A stretch of 64,000 bases of DNA from Halorussus salinus. GTDB lineage: Archaea; Halobacteriota; Halobacteria; Halobacteriales; Haladaptataceae. This document shows, in pieces, positions 51,240 through 59,610 of this stretch. The stretch lies in assembly GCF_004765815.2 (NCBI RefSeq), contig NZ_SBIS02000014.1, positions 1 through 64,000 on the forward strand, in the 5' to 3' direction. Under the pieces are notes generated by a model that made no database searches, was not told the DNA's origin, and saw only the letters and a program-made list of their open reading frames with translations. The stretch's first letter is position 1; each line of letters starts with the position of its first letter. Both the position numbers and the translations under genes were made by a program.

Positions 51240-51485
51240 GTCGTTCGAACTGTGCTACCAGATTTATGGGACGTAAATATAGCCGTCGAAAGTCCCTCCT
51301 CGTGACTGACCGTTCGGCTTTCCGACTGCTTCCGCCGCCATCGACGCACACTCGCCGGGCGGGTCCGTCGGTCGTGGCCACTGATTAAGAAATGTCTGCG
51401 ATGGTTTAAAGTATATATAGAAGTCTACGAGCCACCTTTTACCACGTCGAAGAAAGCAGAACAATTCCGAACCGCTTGGCGGGCG
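51240..51485. promoter_or_regulatory. A/T-rich gap and promoter of the protease gene
   Basis: On the minus strand CATAAATC (about 51264-51271) lies 25-32 nt before the protease ATG at 51239, with a second A/T element CTATATTTACG slightly upstream. The rest (about 51390-51480) is A/T-rich with no gene. It also forms the 3' flank of the flippase gene, and no clear terminator was seen. Confidence 0.5.
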
Positions 51486-54026
51486 CTACGCCGTCGTAAT
51501 TACCGAGGAGACCGTCGCGGTCGCGTTGATGGTGGTCGTGGTCTCGGTGAGCGCGTCAGACGTAGTGGTCGTAGTTTCGGTAGCCGCGTCGGAGGTGGTC
51601 GTCTCGGACGCGGTGGTGGTGTCGGACGTAGTTGTCTCGGATGTAGTGGTCGTATCGGACGTGGTGGTGGTATCAGAGCCAGTGGTCGTGTCGGACGTAG
51701 TTGTCTCGGACGCGGTGGTCGTGTCGGAGGCAGTAGTGGTGTCCGACGTGGTCGTGGTGGTTTCGGAAGTCGTGGTAGCACCGCTCGTCGTCGTGGTCGT
51801 CTCGGCCGTGGTCGTCTCCGATGTCGTGGTGTCAGTAGTGGTCGTAGTCGTCTCGGCCGTGGTCGTCTCCGATGTCGTGGTGTCAGTAGTGGTCGTAGTC
51901 GTCTCGACAGTAGTGGTATCGGCGGTGGTCGTAGTCGTCTCGGCAATAGTAGTATCGGTGATTGTCGTGGTCGTCTTGGCAGTAGTGGTATCGGCGGTAG
52001 TCGTGATTGTCGTGGCAGTAGTGGTATCGGCGGTGGTCGTGGTCGTCTCGGACGTGGTACTCTCGGTGGTGGTGGTCGCATCGGACTCGTCGGAGTCGTC
52101 GCTCCCGTCCGATCCGTCGTCGGAGTCACCCGCGCCACCGCTCGAACCGCCAGCGTCGCCACCGTCGGCGGCGTCGCCGTCGGCCCCGCCCGAGGAGACC
52201 GCCTCGTCGGTCGTCGCGGTCGCGTTCGCGGTGGTCCCGCCGTCCGCCGACCCGCCGCCCGGCGGTTCGCCGGGCGTCGTCGCCTCGGGGGACTCGCTCG
52301 TCGTCGCGTCGGTCGTCGGGACCTCCTCGGTCGGACTCGCGGTCGCGTCCGGTTCGGGCGGTTGGGTCGTCAGCGGCACGTCCGCACCGCCGCCGTCCTC
52401 GCCGACCGGCACCGGAACGCCCGTGAGCGCCGAACTCACGCCGGCGAGGACCAGCGCCACGCCCGCGACCAGCAGGACGCGCTGGAACGTCTCCACGGCG
52501 TCGGTGCCCGACGACGAGCGGAGACGAAAGCGTAGCTCCTCGACCCGCGGGCCGACGACCGGGAGCGACGCGCCGACCTGCAACACCTCGTCGGCGTCGA
52601 GCGCGCCGGTCAGGAGCGCGAGCGTCCCGAAGACGACGAGTCCCGCGACCGGCACGACCGCGAGCGCGACGAGCGACTCGCCGAGCGACTGCGAGAGCGC
52701 GACGACCAGTCCGCCCCCGACCAGCACCGTGACGCCGCCCCGGAGCAATCTGGCGTCGGCCAGCGGGTCGAAACCGAGTCCCCGCGCGCTCCAGACGTGC
52801 AGGAAGAACATCGACCCGTAGCTGACGCTGGTCGCCACCGCCGCGCCGTGCATTCCGTAGCGGTTGATGAGGAGCCAGTTCAGGACGACGTTGGCGAGCG
52901 CGGCCGCCCCCGTCGCCGCGATGAGTCGCCCGAGGTCGCCCTTCGCCTGTCCGACCGCGAGGAGGGGCCGGGCGACGGCGAACCCGACCGCGCCGGGCAA
53001 CAGGAGGTACAGCGGCGTCAGCGATGCGACGTACTCGTCGGGCCAGAGCATCGGCACCGCGACGGGCGCGAGCGACCCGATACCGACCGCCAGCAGTGCG
53101 GTGAACAGCAGGCTGTAGCGCGTGATTTTCGCGGTCATCTGGCTGATGCGTTCGGTGTCGCCGTTCGACCAGAGCTTCGAGGTCGAGTGCAACAGGACCG
53201 TCTGGAGGGCCATCGGCGCGACCCAGAGGAACTCCGCGAGGACGAGCGCGACCTTGTAGAACGCGGTGGCCGGGCCGTCCACTAACACGCGAATCATCAG
53301 CACGTCCACGTGGTACATCGACATCAACAGGGCGACCAACACGACGCTCATGCCGTTGAACGACAGCAGTTCCCGGCGGGGGAACGACCGCGGCGCGATA
53401 CGCATCGACCCGCGTATCGACACCTGCCGCGCGACGATGGCGAAGCCCAACAGCGCCGAGAACGAACTCCCGACGATGTGGCCCGCCAGCACGCCCTCGA
53501 CGCCGTAGCCGAGGGACGCCAGCGCGAGCGCGGCCCCGACGAACGTCAGGCGGTTGGTCACCCGGACCAACTCCGCGGAGGGTTCCAGCCCGAACCCCAT
53601 CAGCGTCCGGCGGGCGTACGACCGGAACTGCGCGGCCACGACCAACCCGCCCAACAGCAGGAAGTAGCGCCGGAACTCGTCGCCCTCGACCAGTCGCGCC
53701 AGCAGGTCCGACTGGGCGAACCACGCCATTGCGCCCGCGCCGACCAGCGCCAGCAACACCGCGAGTCGGAAGTAGAACCCGACCACGCGCTCGTGCCACG
53801 ACGAATCGGCGCGCTCCTCGCCCAAAAATTTCTGCACGCCGTCGGTGACGCCCGAACTGACGAAGATCATGAAGATGGAGAACACCGACAGCAGGAAGCT
53901 GTAGTCGCCGTAGTCGGCCTCCCCGAGGAGGCGCGCCAACAGCGGCGACGAGAAGATACCGACGGCTAACACGACGAGTTTCGTGCCGACGACGGAGACG
54001 AAGCCGCGGGCGATGGAGTCGCTCAT
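51486..54026 (-). CDS. Polysaccharide flippase (Wzx/MOP superfamily) with long Thr-rich tail
   Basis: 846 residues. The first about 470 form a MOP-superfamily flippase with 12-14 predicted spans, beginning ARGFVSVVGTKLVVLAVGIFSS, and a region like haloarchaeal AglR/Wzx proteins. A soluble linker and one more hydrophobic span (VLLVAGVALVLAGVSSAL, near 510-530) follow. The last about 310 residues are mostly Thr, Ser, Glu and Asp, with TTT-rich repeats (SETTTTTADTTTAT...) like a mucin. If outside the cell, the tail would be a dense O-glycosylation target. It follows glmU by 41 nt and would move lipid-linked glycan across the membrane. Confidence 0.85.
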   Translation of the reverse strand: MSDSIARGFVSVVGTKLVVLAVGIFSSPLLARLLGEADYGDYSFLLSVFSIFMIFVSSGVTDGVQKFLGEERADSSWHERVVGFYFRLAVLLALVGAGAMAWFAQSDLLARLVEGDEFRRYFLLLGGLVVAAQFRSYARRTLMGFGLEPSAELVRVTNRLTFVGAALALASLGYGVEGVLAGHIVGSSFSALLGFAIVARQVSIRGSMRIAPRSFPRRELLSFNGMSVVLVALLMSMYHVDVLMIRVLVDGPATAFYKVALVLAEFLWVAPMALQTVLLHSTSKLWSNGDTERISQMTAKITRYSLLFTALLAVGIGSLAPVAVPMLWPDEYVASLTPLYLLLPGAVGFAVARPLLAVGQAKGDLGRLIAATGAAALANVVLNWLLINRYGMHGAAVATSVSYGSMFFLHVWSARGLGFDPLADARLLRGGVTVLVGGGLVVALSQSLGESLVALAVVPVAGLVVFGTLALLTGALDADEVLQVGASLPVVGPRVEELRFRLRSSSGTDAVETFQRVLLVAGVALVLAGVSSALTGVPVPVGEDGGGADVPLTTQPPEPDATASPTEEVPTTDATTSESPEATTPGEPPGGGSADGGTTANATATTDEAVSSGGADGDAADGGDAGGSSGGAGDSDDGSDGSDDSDESDATTTTESTTSETTTTTADTTTATTITTTADTTTAKTTTTITDTTIAETTTTTADTTTVETTTTTTDTTTSETTTAETTTTTTDTTTSETTTAETTTTTSGATTTSETTTTTSDTTTASDTTTASETTTSDTTTGSDTTTTSDTTTTSETTTSDTTTASETTTSDAATETTTTTSDALTETTTTINATATVSSVITTA
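51500..52080 (-). repeat. Low-complexity Thr-coding repeats in the flippase tail
   Basis: The plus strand shows irregular GTCGTGGTC/GTAGTGGTATCGG-type repeats, including a near-duplicate of about 60 nt at 51799-51903. It encodes Thr-rich peptide repeats on the minus strand and is prone to length change. The antisense Val-rich frame is an artefact. Confidence 0.75.
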
Positions 54027-54067
54027 GGGGTCTCAGGGAACGAAATCGAGGCAGTCGGCGGCCAGCA

Positions 54068-55249
54068 CTATCGGTCCCGGTCCACCGTCTCGCCGGGCGG
54101 GGTCGTCGCGCCCGACGAGAGACGGACGCCGGGGTCGATGCTGGTGTCGATGCCGGTCTTGGCGTCGTCGCCGACGACCGTGCCGAACTTCCGGCGACCC
54201 GTCGAGACGCGCTCGCCTTTCACCGTCAGCTTCACCGGCTCGTCGTCGTGGCGGAGGTTCGCGGTCACGGTACCCGCGCCGAAGTTGACGCGCTCGCCCA
54301 GCACGCTGTCGCCGACGTAGCTCAGGTGGCCGACCGTCGCGCCCGCCCGGAGGAGACTGTTCTTTATCTCGACGGCGTGGCCGACTTTGGCGTCCGGGCC
54401 GACGACGGTGTTTCCCCGGACGTAGGCGTTCGGCCCCACACTCGCGCCCTCCCGGACGACCGCGGGTCCCTCGATTACCACGCCGGATTTCACGGTCGCG
54501 CCCTCCTCGACCACGACCGGGCCGTCGAGGGTCGCGTCGTCGCTCACGTCGCCCGCGACGCGCGGGGAAATCTCCGCGACGCGGCGCTCGTTGGCCGCCA
54601 GCAGTTCCCACGGGCGACCCACGTCGAGCCAGTCGCCGAGTTCGACCGGCGTCACGTCGAACTCCGCGACCACGCGGTCCAACACGTCGGTCAGTTCGTA
54701 CTCGCCGCGCTCGCTTCGAGAGACGCCGAGCCAGTCGGTCGTCTCCTCGGGGAAGACGTAGGCTCCGGCGTTCGCCAGATTCGTCGGCGGGTCCGCGGGC
54801 TTCTCCACGATGTCGGTGACGCGCCCGCCGTCCGTCGAGAGGACACCGTAGTTCGACGGCTCGTCGGCCCGAAACGCGCCGACCGCGGGCGCGGAGTCGA
54901 ACAGGTCCGTCAGACTCTCGGGGTCGTAGAGGTTGTCGCCGTTCAGCACGGCGAAGTCGCCGTTCAACTGCGGACTCGCGGCCCGAACCGCGTCGGCGGT
55001 GCCGGTCTGTTCGTCCTGCTCGGCGTAGGCGACCGGGACTCCGGCGTACTCCTCGCCGAAGTACTCCCGGACCTCCTCGGCCCCGTAGCCGACGACCAAC
55101 ACGAGTTCGTCGGCCCCGGCCCGAATCGCGGCGTCGGCGACGTGCGCGACCAGCGGCCGGTCGGCGACGGGGAGCATGGGCTTTGCCGTCTCGTCTGTCA
55201 GGGGTCGCATTCGCGTGCCTTTCCCGGCGGCGAGAATCGTGGCCTGCAT
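54068..55249 (-). CDS. glmU: Bifunctional UDP-GlcNAc pyrophosphorylase / GlcN-1-P acetyltransferase
   Basis: 393 residues. I chose the ATG at 55249 because homologues begin MQATILAAGKGTRMRPLT; a leaderless A/T box lies 29-37 nt upstream. The nucleotidyltransferase domain has LAAGKGTRMRPLT (residues 6-18) and LNGDNLYD near 100. A left-handed beta-helix C-terminal domain (about 250-385, GPVVVEEGATVKSGVVIEG) carries hexapeptide repeats and NFGAGTVTANLRHD, the acetyl-CoA site region. It would make UDP-GlcNAc from glucosamine-1-phosphate in two steps. It precedes the flippase gene, probably in one operon. Confidence 0.9.
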   Translation of the reverse strand: MQATILAAGKGTRMRPLTDETAKPMLPVADRPLVAHVADAAIRAGADELVLVVGYGAEEVREYFGEEYAGVPVAYAEQDEQTGTADAVRAASPQLNGDFAVLNGDNLYDPESLTDLFDSAPAVGAFRADEPSNYGVLSTDGGRVTDIVEKPADPPTNLANAGAYVFPEETTDWLGVSRSERGEYELTDVLDRVVAEFDVTPVELGDWLDVGRPWELLAANERRVAEISPRVAGDVSDDATLDGPVVVEEGATVKSGVVIEGPAVVREGASVGPNAYVRGNTVVGPDAKVGHAVEIKNSLLRAGATVGHLSYVGDSVLGERVNFGAGTVTANLRHDDEPVKLTVKGERVSTGRRKFGTVVGDDAKTGIDTSIDPGVRLSSGATTPPGETVDRDR

Positions 55250-55277
55250 TCTACTCGTCAGTTCCCCCACGAGGAGG

Positions 55278-55298
55278 TTTACTATTCGGCGATTAAAC
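55278..55298 (-). promoter_or_regulatory. Promoter of glmU
   Basis: The minus strand reads GTTTAATCGCCGAATAGTAA across this site; the A/T box AATAGTAAA is 29-37 nt before the ATG at 55249. The pattern TTAAT-CGCCG-ATAGTAA is shared, with variation, by glmM, wecB and other genes here. Confidence 0.6.
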
Positions 55299-55514
55299 CG
55301 GCTCGACCGGACCCGGACCGACCCGACTCCGCCCCGGTTCGACCGGACGCGACACGACCGGACCTCCTCGCCGAGGAGGCCCCCGAATCGCGGCTCCTCC
55401 CACGTCACTCCGGTCGGTAACGAGAGGTTCTCGAACTGCGCATTCGACCGATTTCGGCCGGGAGAAGCCTTACTAGACGTATAATTAACCCGAACCGCAC
55501 CGACGGTGAGAGCG

Positions 55515-55961
55515 ATGCAGCGAGACACGACCGCGAGCGACGAATCCGCAGACGAGTTCTGGACCGACGGCGCAACTGCCGACGGCGCGACCGGCGAGAA
55601 TGGCACTGTCGGCGACGGCGGGGCTGGCGACGACGGGACCGCCGACGACGGGACTGCCGACGAGCGCCCGCCGGGGTCGCTGGGCACCCGCGTCTGCTTG
55701 GCGCTGACCGACGAGGAGGACGTTCACCCGTGGAAGTCGCCGCCGCTGTACGAGGTTCTCGACCCCGGCGTGCTGGAGGCGCTCGACGGGCAGGACAACG
55801 ACGAGTGGCGACTCGAATTCCGGGCCGGAACCCACACCGTCGTCGTCTCGGGGGACGGCGAGGTCCGGGTGGACGGCGAGCGGTTCACCGACCGGGACTA
55901 CCGCGAGGCGCTGGCGGAACTGGACGACGGCGAGACCGGCCGTCGGCGATTCGTTCGATGA
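55515..55961 (+). CDS. HalOD1-like domain protein
   Basis: 148 residues. The ATG at 55515 lies 27-35 nt after an A/T box (GTATAATT, about 55480-55488), supporting a leaderless start. After an acidic Gly/Asp/Thr-rich disordered N terminus (about 1-55, with repeated DGTADDG), residues 60-125 match the haloarchaeal HalOD1 output domain: LTDEEDVHPWKSPPLYEVLDPGVLEAL and FRAGTHTVVVSGDGEVRVDG. HalOD1 domains occur alone or at the end of signalling proteins, with unknown function. It converges on the sulfatase gene. Confidence 0.78.
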   Translation: MQRDTTASDESADEFWTDGATADGATGENGTVGDGGAGDDGTADDGTADERPPGSLGTRVCLALTDEEDVHPWKSPPLYEVLDPGVLEALDGQDNDEWRLEFRAGTHTVVVSGDGEVRVDGERFTDRDYREALAELDDGETGRRRFVR

Positions 55962-56016
55962 CGCGCGTCGGCGACGACTCCGACGACGGCGGCGGCTTGT
56001 TCGACCGGAAACCACC

Positions 56017-57261
56017 TCAGAGTGCTTCGTCGCCCGCGATGGAGTCCGCGGCGCTGGCGATTCGCTCGCGTTCTGCGTGAGCCTCCCGCCAGTCTTCGAC
56101 CAGTCGCGCGCCGAGTTCCCGGAGGTCGTCGTTTCGACACTCGCTGGTCTCGCCGGTGTCGAGGTCGTAGAGTTCGTCGGTGTGCGGGTACCAGATGTAC
56201 TTCCAGCCCTCGCCGCGGACCGCGACCGTCGGCATCCGGTTGTGCGAGAAGACGTGGGTGTCGAGCGCGTCGTCGTACTCCTCGCCCCGCGCCAGCGACC
56301 CGAGGAGGTCCGGGAGGTTCCGCAACGAGAACGGTTTCTCGACGGTGCCCTCGGGACCGTTGGCGACGACGAGGGGCACGTCGGTTAGCTCCTCGTAGAG
56401 GTCCCGGCCGTGGCCGTACATCCCGTGGTCGCCGAACGCCTCGCCGTGGTCGCCGTGGATTACTAACAGCGGGTCGTCGGCGAGGTCCCGCTCAGCGCGC
56501 CCGACGAACTCGTCGGTGTAGCGAATCGTGTCCTCGTAGGTGTCGGTCAGCACGTCGTGGAATTTGGGAGTGAGACCGTCGCCGTCCCGGTCGGCGAACA
56601 GCGCGAGGTTGGCCGGGTAGCTCGCCAACCGCGAGCGCGACCGGTAGCCCCTCGGCGGGAGGTAGGGCAGGTGAACGTCCACGAGGAACACCCAGCAGAA
56701 GTACGGCTCGTCGGCCGATTCGGTCCACGACACGATGTCGTCGTAGAACGCCTCCCACGACATGAACATGTCTTGGCCCTGCCACCAGTTCATCGCCTTG
56801 ACAGCCAGCGACGACAGGGCGTTGGTCTGCTCGCCGTCCTTCAGGAAGCTCTCGGAGGCGTCGTCGTCCATGAAGTCCTCGAAGTGGTCGAACCCCTCGT
56901 CGAAGCCGAAGTACCGGGAAGTCCACGGGTTCGCCGTGAACGCCGCGGTCTCGTAGCCCATCCGGGAGAACTGTTGGGCCACCGTGTCGCGGGCCGAGAG
57001 GTGGTCGCGGATGTGGGCCTTCATCGACGCGCGGTCGGAGCCTTTCGCGCCCTCGCGCTCTATCGGGAACTCGCCGGTCAGGAACGTGGTCGCCGAACCG
57101 TGGGTCGCCGGGGCCGGAGCGACGGCGTTCTCGAAGGTCAACCCCTCGTCGGCGAGGCGGTCCATGTGGGTCGTCAGGTTCCCGTCGCCGCCCGCGAACC
57201 CGCAGTGGTCGGCGCGGATGCTGTCTATCGTGAGCAACACGACGTTTCGCTCGTCGGACAT
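56017..57261 (-). CDS. Sulfatase-like enzyme (alkaline phosphatase superfamily)
   Basis: 414 residues. The metal site is set by LLTIDSIRADHCG (Asp 13) and IHGDHGEAFGDHG near 270. The position of the usual Cys/Ser nucleophile holds APATHGSATTFLTG, so the CxPSR-type sulfatase signature is absent and Thr may be the nucleophile. No signal peptide was found, so it is probably cytoplasmic. Related haloarchaeal genes lie in surface polysaccharide clusters and may transfer or remove sulfate or phosphate groups on sugars or lipids. A/T box (ATTATTATC, 57287-57295) lies 26-34 nt before the ATG. Confidence 0.85.
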   Translation of the reverse strand: MSDERNVVLLTIDSIRADHCGFAGGDGNLTTHMDRLADEGLTFENAVAPAPATHGSATTFLTGEFPIEREGAKGSDRASMKAHIRDHLSARDTVAQQFSRMGYETAAFTANPWTSRYFGFDEGFDHFEDFMDDDASESFLKDGEQTNALSSLAVKAMNWWQGQDMFMSWEAFYDDIVSWTESADEPYFCWVFLVDVHLPYLPPRGYRSRSRLASYPANLALFADRDGDGLTPKFHDVLTDTYEDTIRYTDEFVGRAERDLADDPLLVIHGDHGEAFGDHGMYGHGRDLYEELTDVPLVVANGPEGTVEKPFSLRNLPDLLGSLARGEEYDDALDTHVFSHNRMPTVAVRGEGWKYIWYPHTDELYDLDTGETSECRNDDLRELGARLVEDWREAHAERERIASAADSIAGDEAL

Positions 57262-57399
57262 GACTCACTCCACGCGGTCCCCGCCGATTATTATCCCGTC
57301 GCTAAGTCCGTCTATCCCGTCTCTAAGGCGACTCCCGCGGAGTCGCCCCGCTCGTAACGATGACGCCGACTTTTGTGTGCCGGGGTCGGGTGTCCGGAC
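57262..57399. promoter_or_regulatory. Divergent promoter region with a 9-bp inverted repeat
   Basis: Toward the sulfatase gene, the minus strand has TTAGCGACGGGATAATAAT (57287-57305), the extended promoter seen elsewhere in this window. GGCGACTCC (57327-57335) and GGAGTCGCC (57339-57347) form a perfect 9-bp inverted repeat with a 3-nt centre, an operator candidate or hairpin between the divergent starts. Confidence 0.5.
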
Positions 57400-57681
57400 A
57401 TGGGCAAGGCAGAACAGCAGTCCGCCGACGCCGCCGTATCGGCCGATTCAGACGACCAGTCCGCTGGCGACGACACCCGGAGTCTCGCAGTCCCCGACCG
57501 CCTCGTGAGTCGCGTCGAGCGACGACTCCCCCGGACCGACTTCGACGCGCCCGAGGAGTACGTCGCCTACGTCCTCGAAGAGGTGCTGGCGCAGGTCGAG
57601 TCGGAAGCCAGTGATAGCTACGAACAAGTAGACGACGACGAGGTCGAACAGCGACTTCAATCGTTGGGCTACCTCGACTGA
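57400..57681 (+). CDS. Small CopG-like protein with sulfatase-type C terminus
   Basis: 93 residues from the ATG at 57400. An acidic disordered start is followed by a segment (VPDRLVSRVERRLPRTDFDAPEEYVAYVLEEVLAQVE, about 33-70) that looks like a ribbon-helix-helix/CopG-type dimer or a helical bundle. The last residues, VEQRLQSLGYLD, resemble the C-terminal tail found on many sulfatases. It is transcribed divergently from the sulfatase gene, so a partner role is possible. Function unknown. Confidence 0.7.
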   Translation: MGKAEQQSADAAVSADSDDQSAGDDTRSLAVPDRLVSRVERRLPRTDFDAPEEYVAYVLEEVLAQVESEASDSYEQVDDDEVEQRLQSLGYLD

Positions 57682-57710
57682 CCGCCGCGTTTTCTCCCGA
57701 ATTTCGAGAC

Positions 57711-59126
57711 TTACCGACCGGTAGCACCGCTCGTCGCCGACGCGCTTCTCTCGTCGCCTTCGACGCGCTCGACCAGCGCGACCGCCTCGTCGAACAACTC
57801 GCTCGCGCGGTCGTCGGTCTCGGCCTCGGCGGTCACCCTGACGAGCGGTTGGGTCCCGCTCGCGCGAACGAGGAGCCACCCGTCTTCGACCTCGACGCGA
57901 ACCCCGTCGCGGGTGTCCAACTCGTCGTGTCGGTCGGCGAGCGCGTCGGCGACGCCCGCCATCGTCCCGCGCTTGTCGTCGGTCCGGACGCTGGTGCGCT
58001 TTGTCGGGTAGGTCGCCACCGTCTCGACCAGTTCCGAGAGCGGCCCCTCCTCGGCGACGAGTTCGGCGAGTCGGCAGGCCGCCAGCGGGCCGTCGGGACA
58101 GTGCGCCTCGTCGGGCCATATCCACGCGCCGCTGGGTTCGCCGCCGAAGACGACGCCCTCGTCCCGGAGTCGGTCGGCGACGTAGCCGTCCCCGACTCGC
58201 GTCCGGGTGAGCGAGGCACCGACCGATTCGAGCGCGTCGTCCACCGCGAGACTCGTGTTGAGCGGCGCGGCGACTCGCGTTCCCTCCTCGGCGTAACGCC
58301 GCCCGAACAGCGCCAACAGCACGTCCCCCGCGACGAACTCGCCGTCTTCCGTGACGGCCATCGTTCGGTCGGCGTCGCCGTCGTGAGCGACGCCGAAGTC
58401 GGCGTCTCCTCGGGCGACGATGGCCCGCAAGTCCGCGCAGTGGTCGGCGGTCGGTTCGCTGGGTCGCCCCGAGAGGCGGCCGTCGCGCTCGCCGTTCAGC
58501 GTCGTCACCGAACAGCCGAGGTCCCGGAGCGCGTCGGCGGTCAGGACGCCCGGCCCGTTGCCCGCGTCCACGACGACCGACAGGTTCGCGCCGTCGCGGC
58601 CCTCCTCGCCGTCGAGACCGTCCCCGTCTCCGAGACCGTCCGCGCCGCCGAGGTCGGTCGCCTCGCGGAGGGCGTCGCGGTGGTTCGCTTCGAGGTCGGG
58701 CGCGGCAATCTCGCTCCCCAACTCGCTGGACGACCGAGGAGTGAACCGTCCGTCGCCCACTCGGTCGGCGACGGCGTCGAGTTTCGGCCGGTCGAACGCT
58801 CGGGAGGTCACGTCCCACAGTTTCAGCCCGTTGTCCGTCGGCGGGTTGTGGCTCGCGGTCACTTCGACCCCCGCGTCGCAATCGACCTGCCAGACGCTCC
58901 GCGCGAGGGTGGGCGTGGCGACGACGCCCGCCCGCACCGCGTCGGCACCGCAGTCCCGGAGGCCCGCGCTCACCGCGTCGGCGAGCAACTGGCCGCTCTC
59001 GCGGGCGTCCCTGCCGACGACGACGCGCTCGTAACCCTCGGAGGCCAAGGCCCGGCCCACGTCGAAGGCCAACTGCGCAGTCACTTTTCCGCCGACTTCG
59101 CCGCGAACGCCGCTGGTTCCGAACAT
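57711..59126 (-). CDS. glmM: Phosphoglucosamine mutase-like enzyme
   Basis: 471 residues, normal length. Family motifs are the phosphoserine loop TASHNPP near 90-96, the metal-binding DGDADR near 240, the sugar-binding GGEPSGAW near 320 and the phosphate-binding RASGTQPLVRV near 430. These define alpha-D-phosphohexomutases. With glmS and glmU in the window, conversion of glucosamine-6-phosphate to glucosamine-1-phosphate is the likely role, although phosphomannomutase activity cannot be excluded. An extended promoter (TTATCCGGCGCATACT on the minus strand at 59155-59172) ends about 28 nt before the ATG at 59126. Confidence 0.88.
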   Translation of the reverse strand: MFGTSGVRGEVGGKVTAQLAFDVGRALASEGYERVVVGRDARESGQLLADAVSAGLRDCGADAVRAGVVATPTLARSVWQVDCDAGVEVTASHNPPTDNGLKLWDVTSRAFDRPKLDAVADRVGDGRFTPRSSSELGSEIAAPDLEANHRDALREATDLGGADGLGDGDGLDGEEGRDGANLSVVVDAGNGPGVLTADALRDLGCSVTTLNGERDGRLSGRPSEPTADHCADLRAIVARGDADFGVAHDGDADRTMAVTEDGEFVAGDVLLALFGRRYAEEGTRVAAPLNTSLAVDDALESVGASLTRTRVGDGYVADRLRDEGVVFGGEPSGAWIWPDEAHCPDGPLAACRLAELVAEEGPLSELVETVATYPTKRTSVRTDDKRGTMAGVADALADRHDELDTRDGVRVEVEDGWLLVRASGTQPLVRVTAEAETDDRASELFDEAVALVERVEGDERSASATSGATGR

Positions 59127-59153
59127 GGATAGCTCGTCGCGGGCGGGGACACT

Positions 59154-59173
59154 GAGTATGCGCCGGATAAATC
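59154..59173 (-). promoter_or_regulatory. Promoter of glmM
   Basis: The minus strand reads GATTTATCCGGCGCATACTC. The A/T part CATACTC lies 28-34 nt before the ATG, consistent with a leaderless transcript, and the upstream TTATCCGG matches the wecB and rhodanese promoters. Confidence 0.55.
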
Positions 59174-59244
59174 TGTTAGTCGGCCGAGTGCATCGCGCTC
59201 CCCGAGTCGTTCACCGTAGTCCCGCGCTCACCGCAGTCTCGCAT

Positions 59245-59610
59245 TCACCGCAGTCGCCGACAGTTTCCGCAAGGCGAGAGGCCGCGGTCTTTCGCCCGGC
59301 CGAGGGTCACCGTGTCGAGTTCGTCGGCGTCCGCGTTGCGGTGACATCCGCACCGGGGTTTCCCGTTCGTGAGGTCGTGGTAGGCGTAGGTGTTGGTGCC
59401 GTTCCGCGTGAACACCCCGACCACGGTGTCATCTCCTCGCGTGTCCGCGCGAGCGCGTCGGTCGCGCTCGGCCCGGTTCGGCGGGCTCTCGGCCGGTTCG
59501 TCGCCGCCGCACCGGTGGTTCCCGGTCCGCGCGAGGTAGCGACCGCAGTCCGGGCACTGTTCGAACTCGTCGGACTCCTCGACGAGTTGCAATATCGGTT
59601 TGTCCCCCAT
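59245..59610 (-). CDS. Small zinc-finger protein
   Basis: 121 residues. The N terminus carries CPDCGRYLARTGNHRC, a four-ligand (three Cys, one His) zinc site. The C-terminal part has CGCHRNADADELDTV and CGNC, probably a second metal site. The middle is Arg/Asp/Glu-rich. Such small haloarchaeal zinc-finger proteins are common and mostly uncharacterised. The A/T box GCATAATGAA (about 59634-59643) lies 24-33 nt before the ATG at 59610. I do not recognise a specific family. Confidence 0.78.
   Translation of the reverse strand: MGDKPILQLVEESDEFEQCPDCGRYLARTGNHRCGGDEPAESPPNRAERDRRARADTRGDDTVVGVFTRNGTNTYAYHDLTNGKPRCGCHRNADADELDTVTLGRAKDRGLSPCGNCRRLR

Noticed and set aside
51526-52821. Val-rich plus-strand frame
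   Set aside because: It is the reverse reading of the Thr-rich flippase tail; no signal, promoter or domain supports it.
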